A DNA stretch of 64,000 bases from Caenimonas koreensis DSM 17982 (GTDB taxonomy: Bacteria > Pseudomonadota > Gammaproteobacteria > Burkholderiales > Burkholderiaceae_C): positions 124,001 to 188,000 of the forward strand of contig NZ_WJBU01000005.1 in NCBI RefSeq assembly GCF_009646335.1. The letters are read 5' to 3'. Position 1 is the first letter of the stretch, and the number at the start of each line of letters is the position of its first letter. Under the pieces are notes generated by a model, which was given only the letters and a program-made list of their open reading frames with translations, did not search any database and was not told where the DNA came from. The position numbers were made by a program, and so were the translations under genes. Below are positions 25,531 to 34,642 of the stretch, piece by piece.

Positions 25531-26390
25531 TGGACACCATGAGCACTGACCTGTCGACACCTTCGCACTCCAGCCAGCGCGTTACCGTCATCGAGCCGCC
25601 AGCGGGCTGGCGCATGCTGGACTGGCGCGAACTCTGGGCCTATCGCGAACTGCTGTGGGTGCTGACCGCCCGCGACATCAAGGTTCGCTACAAGCAGACC
25701 GTGCTTGGCGCCGGCTGGGCCATCCTGCGGCCCGTGGCGGCCATGCTGATCTTCACGATTGTGTTTGGGCGCCTCGCCCGCATTCCCTCGGACGGCCTGC
25801 CGTACCCCATCTTCGTTTATGCCGCGCTGCTGCCCTGGACGTTCTTCGCGAGTGCGATCACGGCGTCGGGCCAGTCGCTCGTGGGCTCTGCCCACCTCGT
25901 GAGCAAGGTGTATTTCCCGCGCCTGATCATTCCCCTGGCCTCCATCGGCGCCGCCTTCGTCGACCTGCTCGTGTCGGCGGTGCTCCTGGTGCTGATGATG
26001 GTCTGGTACCGCGTCGGCTGGACACCCAATCTGCTGGCCGCGCCACTGCTGCTGCTCGGCGCTGCATTCCTGGCGCTCGGAACGGGCACGCTGCTGTCGG
26101 CCCTCACGGTGAAATACCGCGACTTCACGCACATCACGCCGTTCGTCGTGCAAATCTGGATGTACGCCACGCCAGTGATTTTTCCGCTGTCGATCGTGCC
26201 GCCGCAGTGGCAGTGGGTCATGCTGCTCAACCCCATGACGGGCATCATCGAAGGCTTTCGCAGCTGCTTCCTCGGGCAGCCATTCAACGTGCCGGCCATT
26301 GCGACTTCGCTCCTGATCGCTGTGGCTGTATTCGCCGCGGCCATCGCCTACTTCGAAAAAGTCGAACGCCGTTTCGCGGACATCATCTGA
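25530..26390 (+). CDS. wzm: Polysaccharide ABC exporter permease (Wzm-like, ABC-2 type)
   Basis: A 286-residue inner-membrane permease with about six spans that forms the channel for lipid-linked polysaccharide export. Key segments: LLWVLTARDIKVRYKQTVLGAGWAILRPVAAML, the N-terminal amphipathic coupling region typical of Wzm/KpsM/TagG, then FVYAALLPWTFFASAI, FPRLIIPLASIGAAFVDLLV and the conserved C-terminal NPMTGIIEGFR. The ATG at 25530 overlaps the stop of the fusion gene by one base (TAATG); ATG 25539 is an alternative start. It is paired directly with the ATPase gene (1-base gap). Confidence 0.93.
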   Translation: MDTMSTDLSTPSHSSQRVTVIEPPAGWRMLDWRELWAYRELLWVLTARDIKVRYKQTVLGAGWAILRPVAAMLIFTIVFGRLARIPSDGLPYPIFVYAALLPWTFFASAITASGQSLVGSAHLVSKVYFPRLIIPLASIGAAFVDLLVSAVLLVLMMVWYRVGWTPNLLAAPLLLLGAAFLALGTGTLLSALTVKYRDFTHITPFVVQIWMYATPVIFPLSIVPPQWQWVMLLNPMTGIIEGFRSCFLGQPFNVPAIATSLLIAVAVFAAAIAYFEKVERRFADII

Positions 26391-26391
26391 T

Positions 26392-27606
26392 ATGGGCGCA
26401 CCTGCTGTTCGCGTTTCTGGGCTGTGGAAGGAATACGCCGTGGGCATCGCCCAGCCGCCGTCCACTTTTTACGAAACGATAGGCAATGCCTTCGGCCGTC
26501 GCAACGCGCCTGAGAGCGACCAGCACTTCTGGGCGCTGCGCGACGTGAACTTCGATGTGGAGCCCGGCCAGGTCGTGGGCATCATCGGGCGCAACGGCGC
26601 GGGCAAGAGCACGCTGCTCAAGATCCTCAGCCGCATCACCGCACCGACCAAGGGCCGCGTCGAGATCCGCGGCAAGCTGGCGAGCCTGCTCGAAGTCGGC
26701 ACGGGCTTCCACCCCGAGCTCACGGGCCGCGAAAACATCTTCCTGAACGGCTCCATCCTGGGCATGACCACCAGCGAAGTGCATCGCAAGCTCGATGCGA
26801 TCGTGAGCTTTGCCGAGCTGGAGAAGTTCATCGATACGCCCGTCAAGCGCTACTCCAGCGGCATGTATGTGCGCCTGGCGTTTGCGGTGGCGGCGCACCT
26901 CGACCCCGACATCCTGATCATCGATGAAGTGCTGGCCGTGGGAGATGCCGACTTCCAGGAAAAGTGCGTGGGCAAAATGGAAGCGATCCGCGGTGAGGGC
27001 CGCACGCTGCTCGTGGTGAGCCACAACATGCAGTTGATCAAGAAGCTGTGCCCGGTGGCCGTATTGATGGAGCGCGGAAGTGCGACGGCCATCGGTCCTA
27101 TCGACGATATCCAGGCGAAGTATCTTGCCGGCGGCGCTGGGGTGAGCTCGTGGTCACCGGCAGCTCGCGACCATCATCCGTTCCAGTTTGAAAGCGTTGA
27201 AGTGGTTCCGCCGCAAGGGCACGTTGCGACGGCGCTGCCAGCCGACCGCCCTTTCGAAATCCTGTTCAGGTTCGAGGTCGCGACGAGCATCACCGGACGC
27301 GTTGCATTGACGATTCGCAACCAGTTTGGTGTGCTGGTGCTCGCCTCTTGCGACACGGACGCATTTGCCTACATGAACAAGCGCTGGGCTGCGGGCCGCT
27401 ACATCGAGCGCTGCGTTGTGCCCGGCTCGTTGCTGGTGCCTGGCGAATATTGGCTGGCCATCTCACGCCCCCTGAACGAAGGCAACGAAATCATCCAGGA
27501 CATCTGCCGGTTCACCATAGACCGGTCAGGCAGCCTGGTGGAGCGCGACTATCGGGAAGGTGTCGTGGCGCCGTTTCTTGAATGGACGACTGAGGAGCGC
27601 TCATGA
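26392..27606 (+). CDS. wzt: Polysaccharide ABC exporter ATPase with C-terminal glycan-binding domain (Wzt-like)
   Basis: A 404-residue ATPase partner of the Wzm-like permease. The ATPase domain has Walker A GRNGAGKST at 66-74, the GKLASLLEVGTGFHPELTGRENI block characteristic of the Wzt/TagH family, signature YSSGMYVRLAFA and Walker B DILIIDEVLAVGD. A separate beta-sandwich of about 140 residues follows from ~260 (FQFESVEVVPPQGH to the end), as in Wzt proteins that recognise the modified non-reducing end of the polymer. This implies ABC-dependent export of a chain carrying a terminal cap. It overlaps the acyltransferase gene by 4 bases. Confidence 0.92.
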   Translation: MGAPAVRVSGLWKEYAVGIAQPPSTFYETIGNAFGRRNAPESDQHFWALRDVNFDVEPGQVVGIIGRNGAGKSTLLKILSRITAPTKGRVEIRGKLASLLEVGTGFHPELTGRENIFLNGSILGMTTSEVHRKLDAIVSFAELEKFIDTPVKRYSSGMYVRLAFAVAAHLDPDILIIDEVLAVGDADFQEKCVGKMEAIRGEGRTLLVVSHNMQLIKKLCPVAVLMERGSATAIGPIDDIQAKYLAGGAGVSSWSPAARDHHPFQFESVEVVPPQGHVATALPADRPFEILFRFEVATSITGRVALTIRNQFGVLVLASCDTDAFAYMNKRWAAGRYIERCVVPGSLLVPGEYWLAISRPLNEGNEIIQDICRFTIDRSGSLVERDYREGVVAPFLEWTTEERS

Positions 27607-28235
27607 AGTCGTGGTTCTGGAGCCAGCTGGGCGATCCCGTGCTGCGCCGGATTGTCTCCCGCATGGAACACTTGCGGCAGGAATTGCCGTCCACCTCCGA
27701 TGGCCGCAGGTGGCGTCGCACGGCGACTGTTGGCACGGGTGTGCTGCTCCACAAGGAGGCGTCCCTCACGAACGAAGCAGGCGCAGATGCCGTGTTGATC
27801 GGCGAGTACTGCCGGATCTATGGCCACCTCTGGTTACAGGGCAACGGCAACCTCTCGGTCGGCCACCACTCGTTTATTGGCCCGGGCACCCGCGTGTGGT
27901 GCGCCGAGCGCGTGCGCATCGGCTCGTACGTGCTCATCTCGCACCTGGTCGATATCAATGACTGCAACTCGCACTCGCTGGACTGGCAGGCGCGCCGCAC
28001 CGAGATCGACGCCAGGTTCGAACATGGCGAACGCTTTGTTCCACCGGGCGTCGACACCGCCCCCATCACGATCGAAGACGACGTGTGGATCGGCTTCAAG
28101 AGCTCGATCCTCAAGGGCGTGACCATCGGCCGTGGGGCCATCGTGGCAGCAGGCAGCGTGGTCACCAAGGACGTCTCGCCGTTCACGATGGTGGCCGGCA
28201 ACCCGGCGCGCCTGATCAGGGAACTCCCTCAGTAA
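27603..28235 (+). CDS. Left-handed beta-helix acyltransferase (WcaF/maltose-acetyltransferase type)
   Basis: A 210-residue hexapeptide-repeat transferase, probably a sugar O- or N-acetyltransferase using acetyl-CoA. Hexapeptide signatures run through the centre and end: IGEYCRIYGHLWLQG, IGPGTRVWCAERVRIGSYVLISH, ITIEDDVWIGFKSSILKGVTIGRGAIVAAGSVVTKDVSPFTMVAGNPARLI. The last segment, with GSVVTKDV and GNPARLI, is the standard C-terminus of this family, and the His in the VDINDCNSHS segment is a plausible catalytic residue. It overlaps wzt by 4 bases (ATGA), and its product may decorate a sugar of the exported glycan. A 74-base gap with no visible signal follows. Confidence 0.9.
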   Translation: MKSWFWSQLGDPVLRRIVSRMEHLRQELPSTSDGRRWRRTATVGTGVLLHKEASLTNEAGADAVLIGEYCRIYGHLWLQGNGNLSVGHHSFIGPGTRVWCAERVRIGSYVLISHLVDINDCNSHSLDWQARRTEIDARFEHGERFVPPGVDTAPITIEDDVWIGFKSSILKGVTIGRGAIVAAGSVVTKDVSPFTMVAGNPARLIRELPQ

Positions 28236-28309
28236 TCCATGACCAAGACCACGCGAGTGAATGAAACCGGCCTGCGACGGCGCCACCCCGGTCCTTGGAG
28301 ACCGCTCTG

Positions 28310-29506
28310 ATGGATGCTGCAGCACGCGATGCTTCGGCAGGCCGGATAGGCCTGGTGTGCCCGAGCACGGATGGCCGCTGGCTTGGCGGCCTCTACTACC
28401 TTCAGCACCTCGTGCTGGCGGTCGCCGAACTGCCGCCGCACGAGCGGATCAACTTCGTCGACGTCTGGTGGAACGAGGCGCCGGAACACGATCCGTTCTC
28501 GGAGATTCGTGAACATCTGGGGCCGCGCGTTGTGGTCGGGCTGCCGCAACGTCTTGTCCCGCGCATTGCGCGCGCCGTCAAACGACGCGTGCTCGGGGCG
28601 CCGCCCGGGATGTCAGACCTGTTCGAGGCGAACGGGATTGGCGTCCTGTTTCCGTCCCTGCCGTGCGAAGAACCGGGCGTGCCCTACGTCTGCTGGCTCG
28701 CCGATCTGCAGCACCGGCATCTGACGCAGTACTACACCCCCAGCCAGCTGGAGGCCATCGACGCCACGGTGATCGAAGAGTCTGGCAAGGCGGCGCTGAT
28801 GATGCTCAGCAGTCACGCGGCGATGCAAGACCTTGAAAAGTATTTCCCGCGCCTCGTTCCCAAAGCCAGGGTGGTGTTTCCAGTCTCGGTGCCAACAGCC
28901 GAATGGTTCGCGTGCGATCCCGCAGAAGTGGCAAACCGGCTTGGCCTGCCCGAGCGCTTCCTGATGGTGTCGAATCAAATCTGCGCGCACAAGAATCACG
29001 CGGTGATCCTTGAAGCGGTCCGAAGACTCCATGATGAGGGAACGCGGGTAACGGTCGTGTGCACTGGACTTCGCCAGGATTACCGCGACCTGACGTTCTA
29101 CTCGAGGTTGCAGGCGCGCGTGGATGCCATGGGACTTGCCGACCAAATGCTTTTCGTGGGGGCGCTGCCTCGAGCGGAACAACTGGCGCTCATGCGACGC
29201 GCTGTCGGGGTCGCGCAGCCTTCGGAATTCGAAGGCTGGGGCTCTGCCATGTCCGATGCGAAAGTGCTCGGACGACCCATCCTCGCCAGCGATCTGCCCG
29301 TGCATCGCGAGCACCGCGCGAACGTGCTGGCCTACCTCGATCCGCACGATGTGGACGGCTGGTCGAGGGAAATCCGCAGTTTGTGGCTGCACGGCTCATT
29401 GGGGCCAGACCTGGAAGGCGAGGCGCGCGCGCTGGAGTCAGCGCGACAAGAGCGCCTTCGTGTTGGCAGGGAAACGGTGGCGTTGTTCCGTGAGGCGATG
29501 GGGTAG
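28310..29506 (+). CDS. GT4-family glycosyltransferase
   Basis: A 398-residue GT-B fold glycosyltransferase. The N-terminal acceptor domain opens with RIGLVCPSTDGRWLGGLYYLQHLV. The C-terminal donor domain shows RFLMVSNQICAHKNHAVILEAV (the typical GT4 segment after the linker), VTVVCTGLRQDY, FVGALPRAEQLALMRRA and PSEFEGWGSAMSDAKVLGRPILASD. The usual EGFGxxxxEA block is replaced by EGWGSAMSDA, so one acidic residue differs from the standard E(x7)E motif. Start at ATG 28310, 9 bases after TTGGAG; a TTG at 28295 is less likely. Sugar specificity unknown. Confidence 0.85.
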   Translation: MDAAARDASAGRIGLVCPSTDGRWLGGLYYLQHLVLAVAELPPHERINFVDVWWNEAPEHDPFSEIREHLGPRVVVGLPQRLVPRIARAVKRRVLGAPPGMSDLFEANGIGVLFPSLPCEEPGVPYVCWLADLQHRHLTQYYTPSQLEAIDATVIEESGKAALMMLSSHAAMQDLEKYFPRLVPKARVVFPVSVPTAEWFACDPAEVANRLGLPERFLMVSNQICAHKNHAVILEAVRRLHDEGTRVTVVCTGLRQDYRDLTFYSRLQARVDAMGLADQMLFVGALPRAEQLALMRRAVGVAQPSEFEGWGSAMSDAKVLGRPILASDLPVHREHRANVLAYLDPHDVDGWSREIRSLWLHGSLGPDLEGEARALESARQERLRVGRETVALFREAMG

Positions 29507-29510
29507 AAAT

Positions 29511-30584
29511 ATGGTGGAGCCGAGCACGCGCGCACTGGCCGCAACCGCCGTGCTGCACGTCGCGCCAGCGCATGTGGACGTGCGGCCCGGGCAAGGCAGC
29601 CACAAGGATGTGGGCGGCCGGCGGGCCTTCTTCGTCCAGCACTGCGAGAGCTACCGTTATTGCTCGGTAGGCGGCGACCAGCCTTCGGAGCTCGACGCGC
29701 ATCTTGCGGGGTGGACGCCTACCCACATCCTGATCGAGTACTCCTACTTTCCAAAAATCGCAGGTGCCTTGCGAAAGCGGTTCCCCGATGCACGCATCGC
29801 CATGCGCGCGCACAACATCGAGCCGCTGCAGAACTGGGCGGTGTCGCCGCCCGAGCAGAAAAGCCTCTTCATTCCGCTGGCCAAGACCATCTACGCCACC
29901 TTCAGGCTGCTCTACGCAGACTGGCTCACGTGCCGGCGCGTCGATCATGTGTATGTCATTGCGCCTGCGGAAATTCCAGCGTACTGGCGATGGCTGTGCG
30001 GCGCGAAGAACGTGTCGTGGCTGCCGTATATGCCGCCTGCGCCACTGCAACGGCCGCGGGGCCATCACGCTCGCAGCGTGATCGCGTGCCTGCCTGGCGG
30101 CACTGAAACCGTCCGCACCAAGGATCTGGTCAACCGGTTCATGGACTTCGCCGGTGCCGCGCGCCGGTCTGGCTGGAACGACCCCTTTGTGCTGACAGGT
30201 AACGTCGACGGCTGGAAGGTTCGCACCGACGCTGCCGTTGAGATCGCAGGATTTGTGGACGACCTGCCGGCCTTCTACGAGAAGGTGGCCGCGGTTGCCA
30301 TTCTTTCGCCAGTGGGCTATGGCTTCAAGACAACCATCGGCGATGCACTGGCCTGCGGCGCAATGGCGCTGCTGCACCCGAAGCTCCATGGCGAACTGCC
30401 GCCGGAGATGAAGCCGTACGCCATTGCCGTCCAATCACTGGAGCCAGCGGAATTGGCTCGCGTACGATCACGGCTGCAAGGCGCTCCTTCGGCGCTCGAC
30501 GCGATGGATGCTGTCCGCACGCGATTTGAGGCAGTCATGCTGGACTTCCTGAACCCACGACCGAAAGGCGCAAGAACTTCATGA
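29511..30584 (+). CDS. Putative glycosyltransferase (GT-B like)
   Basis: A 357-residue cytosolic protein, probably a glycosyltransferase of GT-B fold though divergent. The N-terminal part has HILIEYSYFPKIAGALRKRF and IAMRAHNIEPLQNW, similar to the acceptor domain of GT4-like proteins, followed by a helix pair around FIPLAKTIYATFRLLYADWL. The C-terminal part has VDDLPAFYEKVAAVAILSPV and GYGFKTTIGDALACGAMALLHP, the donor-domain end with a G-x-K-T-T replacement of the usual E-rich block. The true start is ATG 29511, 4 bases after the previous gene; a longer frame from 29124 lies over that gene and is not used. It overlaps the FkbM gene by 4 bases. Confidence 0.75.
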   Translation: MVEPSTRALAATAVLHVAPAHVDVRPGQGSHKDVGGRRAFFVQHCESYRYCSVGGDQPSELDAHLAGWTPTHILIEYSYFPKIAGALRKRFPDARIAMRAHNIEPLQNWAVSPPEQKSLFIPLAKTIYATFRLLYADWLTCRRVDHVYVIAPAEIPAYWRWLCGAKNVSWLPYMPPAPLQRPRGHHARSVIACLPGGTETVRTKDLVNRFMDFAGAARRSGWNDPFVLTGNVDGWKVRTDAAVEIAGFVDDLPAFYEKVAAVAILSPVGYGFKTTIGDALACGAMALLHPKLHGELPPEMKPYAIAVQSLEPAELARVRSRLQGAPSALDAMDAVRTRFEAVMLDFLNPRPKGARTS

Positions 30585-31363
30585 TCGGTTTGATCAAACG
30601 CCTGGTTCCTGATGCCATCAAGAGGCAGCTCAAAGCCACACTTGGCGTGCAGCCCACCAGACTTCATCCCGAGTGGGAAGTTCTCGCGCCCATCGGGCCC
30701 GTGCTCGCGCCGCACGTCATCCTGGACATTGGCGCCCACCACGGCTGGTTCTTCCACTGCTGGCAAGACTGGTGTCCGCAGGCACAGGTCCACGCGTTCG
30801 AGCCGTTCCCGGCCTCGTTCGAGATCTGCAAGGGGCTCTATGGCCAAGACCCACGTGTCCACCTGAACCAGATGGGCGTGGGCGACGCAGCCGGTGAACT
30901 TGAGCTCAACGCCTTCGCCGACTCGCCTGTGTCGAACTCGTTCCTCGCGACGGATACCAAGGCCTGGGACGGCCTGAAGTACCACACGGGCGCGGCCTCG
31001 CGTGTCACTGTTCCTGTCACCACGGTCGATGACTATGTTGCGCAAAAGGGCCTGGGGCGCATTCATCTGGCCAAGGTGGACGTGCAGGGCTTCGAGCTGC
31101 ATGTGATGCGCGGCGCCCAGAAGAGTCTTGCGCAGATCGACCACATCTTTGTGGAGGCGGGCATTGAACGCCTGTACGAAGGCGCACCCATCTTCACCGA
31201 GATCTTCGAGTTCCTGGCAGCGCGCGGCTTCCATCTCATGACGATGCGCGCGTGGCACCGGGGCAATCGCGTGCTGGTCGAGACCGACATGCTGTTCCGC
31301 CGCAACGACCTGGCGCCACCTGTCGACGAGAGCGTGATCAAGACGATGGAGCAGTTGCGTTGA
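30581..31363 (+). CDS. FkbM-family methyltransferase (first of two)
   Basis: A 260-residue SAM-dependent methyltransferase of the FkbM family, which in glycan loci typically O-methylates sugars. The Rossmann motif VILDIGAHHGWF sits near residues 47-58, followed by VHAFEPFPASFEICKGLY (motif II acidic residue in AFEP) and VPVTTVDDYVAQ. HLAKVDVQGFELHVMRGAQKSL is the FkbM hallmark (K-D-V-Q-G-x-E). It overlaps both neighbours by 4 bases. A methylated terminal sugar would be a plausible export cap for the Wzt C-terminal domain; that link is inference. Confidence 0.88.
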   Translation: MIGLIKRLVPDAIKRQLKATLGVQPTRLHPEWEVLAPIGPVLAPHVILDIGAHHGWFFHCWQDWCPQAQVHAFEPFPASFEICKGLYGQDPRVHLNQMGVGDAAGELELNAFADSPVSNSFLATDTKAWDGLKYHTGAASRVTVPVTTVDDYVAQKGLGRIHLAKVDVQGFELHVMRGAQKSLAQIDHIFVEAGIERLYEGAPIFTEIFEFLAARGFHLMTMRAWHRGNRVLVETDMLFRRNDLAPPVDESVIKTMEQLR

Positions 31364-32700
31364 GTGCAGGCGCGCGCGCTCTTTTTGTGGCGCCCGCCGC
31401 TTACCCGCTCGGGGGCGTGCAGGTCTGGCTGGACTATCTGCTGCCAGGGCTTCGCACGCATGGATGGCAGCCGGTACTGGGGCTGGTGGCCGGGCCGCTC
31501 CATGACGTCGAGCGGTATGTCGCTGTCCATCCTGGGCATGAACTCGTGGCGATCCCGAATCCCACAGGGTCGGTCGAAGGGCGCGCGCGTGCGCTCATGG
31601 CCACGATCCGCGAGCTCAGGCCCGACATCCTTGTTTGCGTGAACATCGTTGACTGCTATGAGGCGGTGGCGCGCTTGCGAGCGGCCGGTATCGCCGCGCC
31701 GCGCATCGTGATGGCCGACCATTCGCTGGAGCGCGACTTCCTGACCGATGCAGCGACGTGGAAGCACACGCTGGACGGTTTCATTGGCACCAACCAGCTC
31801 ACCTGTGAACTCGCCCGGCAAGTCTCAGGCCTTGCCGCCGAGCGCATCCAGTATGCGCAGTACGGCGTGCCGCTGTTGGCGCTGCGTCCTGCCACGCAGA
31901 CGCTCGACCGCCCGCTGCGCATTGCCTACTCAGGGCGGCTTGACCAGGCGCAAAAGCGCGCACAAGACCTGCCCGCCATCCTGCGGCGCCTTGACGACAC
32001 GGGCGTCGCGTACGAGTTCAGGCTTGCGGGTGGAGGCCCGTACCTGCCCACGCTCACCCGCGAACTCGGGCCCGCGATCGACCGCGGCGTGGTCAAGCTG
32101 CTGGGCGTGCTCGACTCGAAGACGCTGCAGGCTGACCTGTACGACTGGGCCGATGTGTTGCTGGTGACATCCTTCTGGGAAACTGGACCCATCGTCATCT
32201 GGGAAGCCATGGCCTCGGGGCTTGCCGTGGTGAGCAGCCACTATGTCGGATCGGGCCTGGAGGCAGCGCTTGTGCACGACACCAATGCGCTGCTGTATCC
32301 GGTGGGCGATTGCGATGCTGCCGCAGCCTGCCTCGCCCGCATGCGCGACGCTTCGCTCAGAGCCTCGCTCACGCAGGAAGCTCATCGGTTGATCGACGCG
32401 CGGTACAGCCGCGAGAAGTCGATCGCCGCGTGGGACCGGTGCCTGCGAAACATTCTTGCCCTGCCGCCACTGGGTGCGGCAGCGCGCATGCTGCCGCCGC
32501 CGCCCGCAACAGGCCGCCTCGATGCACTGCTCGGCGCTGGCGCGGCGGAGTCCGTCCGGCGCCTGCTCGGGCGCAGCTTCGCGCACGCCGAACCTGGAGG
32601 GGAGTGGCCGCACACCGGCAGGCAGCCGACCGCAAGCGAAGACAGCGCGCACTGGGAGGACGCACGCCGCGTCGACACACAAGAGGAAATTGCGCCATGA
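31360..32700 (+). CDS. GT4-family glycosyltransferase with C-terminal extension
   Basis: A 446-residue GT-B glycosyltransferase. It starts at TTG 31360, overlapping the FkbM stop (TTGA) with GGAG 8-9 bases upstream. N-terminal acceptor domain: ALFVAPAAYPLGGVQVWLDYL (the GGxxxW loop). Donor domain: RIAYSGRLDQAQKRAQDLPAIL, YEFRLAGGGPYLPTL, and TSFWETGPIVIWEAMASGLAVVSSH, which keeps the E(x7)E spacing. About 60 residues after the domain (from LPPLGAAARMLPPPPATGRL on) are low-complexity, Pro/Arg-rich and not part of the family core. It overlaps the next gene by 4 bases. Confidence 0.85.
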   Translation: MSAGARALFVAPAAYPLGGVQVWLDYLLPGLRTHGWQPVLGLVAGPLHDVERYVAVHPGHELVAIPNPTGSVEGRARALMATIRELRPDILVCVNIVDCYEAVARLRAAGIAAPRIVMADHSLERDFLTDAATWKHTLDGFIGTNQLTCELARQVSGLAAERIQYAQYGVPLLALRPATQTLDRPLRIAYSGRLDQAQKRAQDLPAILRRLDDTGVAYEFRLAGGGPYLPTLTRELGPAIDRGVVKLLGVLDSKTLQADLYDWADVLLVTSFWETGPIVIWEAMASGLAVVSSHYVGSGLEAALVHDTNALLYPVGDCDAAAACLARMRDASLRASLTQEAHRLIDARYSREKSIAAWDRCLRNILALPPLGAAARMLPPPPATGRLDALLGAGAAESVRRLLGRSFAHAEPGGEWPHTGRQPTASEDSAHWEDARRVDTQEEIAP

Positions 32701-33797
32701 CCCGCAAGCGAGCCGCCCATTTCGTCAGCTGGCCCTACCTCGTCAACAACCCGTCGAACCAGACCTTGATCAGCGCCCTTCTCGAGCTGGGCTACGACGT
32801 CGATGTATTCACATCCGACCCGGCGCTCAAGCTCGATCAGTACGGCCCTCGCGTGACACCCCGGTTTGCCCAGTACAGCTATCGCTGGTTACTTCGCAAC
32901 CTTCTGCATCCGCGCTGGATGGGCTACCAGCTGTTTTCCGGAACGACCGAAGAGCCGATGGCTGCTGCAGGATTGCTTGCACGCATTTACCGCGGCCGGT
33001 GCATCACGCTGGCTGATGAAATCAAGAGCGGCAGCACCAGCGGCCAGCGCTCAGCCCGATGGAAAGCCCTGTGCCGTTTTGGCATGCGCGCCTCCAACCT
33101 GACCATTGTCAACACCGTTGAACGCATCGAAATACAGCGCGAGTACGCAGGCCTTGCTTCGAGTCATCCGATCGCAGTCATGCCGAACTCATTCGTCACG
33201 CCGCCGGCACCGGGCGACCGGGCGGTGCTGCGCCGCGAGCGGGGAATCCCTGAAGACGCGTTGGTGGTCTGCTACTCAGGCGTGTTCAGCCTGGGCAACG
33301 GGGCCGTGTGGTTCGCGCAGGCGCTCGCGCAGCAGCGCGATGCGTGGTTCTGGGGCCAGGTCGTTCCGCAAGACGCCATCGCCGGCGCACTGCTGCCCTG
33401 GCTGGACGGGCGTGAGCGCCTGGTCATCGAGCCCGGCCCGCTGGGATGGACCTTCCCGTCGGTCAGCATGGCAGCAGCCGACGTGGGAGTCGTCGTCTAT
33501 CTGCAGGACGCCCCCCAATTCCTGAACATGGGCATTGCCTCCACGCGTCTTTGCATGTTCCTCTCGATGGGCGTTCCGGTCATCGCAAGCCGCCAGCCGA
33601 GCTTCCAGTTCATCGAAGACTACGATTGCGGCGTGCTGGTCGGCTCAGCAGATGAGTTTGTCGCCGCGATCGACACCATACGCCTTCGCCTTCCCGCCAT
33701 GCGGGCCAATGCACTTCGTTGCGCCCGCGAGTACATCGACGCACCGGGACACTATCGCAAGCTGGTCGACGCCATTGCGAGCCATTGTTCAACATGA
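32697..33797 (+). CDS. Divergent glycosyltransferase
   Basis: A 366-residue cytosolic protein resembling GT-B glycosyltransferases of the GT4 clan. Visible segments: AHFVSWPYLVNNPSNQTL, ARIYRGRCITLADEIKS, IVNTVERIEIQREYAG, and VVCYSGVFSLGNGAVWFAQA at the start of the donor domain. FLSMGVPVIASRQPSFQFIE ends it. The typical acidic EGxxxxxxE block is not evident; its place is taken by APQFLNMGIASTRLCMFLSM. Activity therefore needs support. Start ATG 32697 overlaps the previous stop by 4 bases, and its stop overlaps the next start by 4 bases. Confidence 0.72.
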   Translation: MTRKRAAHFVSWPYLVNNPSNQTLISALLELGYDVDVFTSDPALKLDQYGPRVTPRFAQYSYRWLLRNLLHPRWMGYQLFSGTTEEPMAAAGLLARIYRGRCITLADEIKSGSTSGQRSARWKALCRFGMRASNLTIVNTVERIEIQREYAGLASSHPIAVMPNSFVTPPAPGDRAVLRRERGIPEDALVVCYSGVFSLGNGAVWFAQALAQQRDAWFWGQVVPQDAIAGALLPWLDGRERLVIEPGPLGWTFPSVSMAAADVGVVVYLQDAPQFLNMGIASTRLCMFLSMGVPVIASRQPSFQFIEDYDCGVLVGSADEFVAAIDTIRLRLPAMRANALRCAREYIDAPGHYRKLVDAIASHCST

Positions 33798-34633
33798 CCG
33801 CTGAAAAACGCCTGTTCCGCCGCTTCATCGAGGCATCGCGCCGCTGCTTCCACTTCGTCGGGATCGACGTGCGCAAGCACGTGCCGGTCACGTCGAACTA
33901 TCCGAGCCACGCGGAAGTGTTCAAGGCCCTGGTGGCGCTGCGCTACGGTTACCAGCGCACCGGCCAGCACGACGATGCGTCGCGGTTCCTCGATTTCTGT
34001 TCGGACCACCTCGCGCAATCGCAGGCGCAGCTGTTGCAGGACTTGTTCGTGCTCTACCAGACCGGCAGCAAACGCGAAGGCTTCTTTGTCGAGTTCGGTG
34101 CCACTGATGGCGTCTCCATCAACAACACGGTGCTGCTGGAGCGCCAGTACGGATGGCGCGGCATCCTCGCTGAGCCTGCGCGCTCATGGCGCGAGGCCCT
34201 GAAGCAAAACCGCACCTGCACCATCTCGACCGACTGCGTCTGGCACACCAGCGGCGCCGTGCTGGCTTTCAACGAGACTGCGGACAAGGAGTATTCGACG
34301 CTCGCTGAACTGTCCACGTCCGACTACCACCACCGCTCGCGCGCCGGCGGAGAGCGCTACGAAGTCAAGACCGTGTCGCTCGTCGATCTGCTGGATCAGT
34401 CCAACGCACCCAAAACCATCGACTACCTCTCCGTTGACACGGAAGGCTCGGAGCTGGACATCCTGCGTGCTTTCGACTTCGACAAGTACGACATACGCCT
34501 GATCACGGTCGAACATAATTTCACGCCCAATCGCGAGCTCATCCACGACCTGCTGTCCCGCCATGGGTACAGGCGCAAGTTCGAGGCTTTCTCCAGCTTC
34601 GACGACTGGTATGTGCGCGACCCCATTGCCTGA
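33794..34633 (+). CDS. FkbM-family methyltransferase (second of two)
   Basis: A 279-residue methyltransferase of the FkbM family. The first ~90 residues are an extra helical part; the SAM-binding motif GFFVEFGATDGVSINNTVLL begins near residue 95, followed by WRGILAEPARSW and the family hallmark IDYLSVDTEGSELDILRAFDF. The similarity to its neighbour at 30581 is limited, so they probably have different acceptor positions rather than being a recent duplication. It overlaps the preceding gene by 4 bases and lies 9 bases before a GT2 gene. Confidence 0.87.
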   Translation: MTAEKRLFRRFIEASRRCFHFVGIDVRKHVPVTSNYPSHAEVFKALVALRYGYQRTGQHDDASRFLDFCSDHLAQSQAQLLQDLFVLYQTGSKREGFFVEFGATDGVSINNTVLLERQYGWRGILAEPARSWREALKQNRTCTISTDCVWHTSGAVLAFNETADKEYSTLAELSTSDYHHRSRAGGERYEVKTVSLVDLLDQSNAPKTIDYLSVDTEGSELDILRAFDFDKYDIRLITVEHNFTPNRELIHDLLSRHGYRRKFEAFSSFDDWYVRDPIA

Positions 34634-34642
34634 GGACCACGA

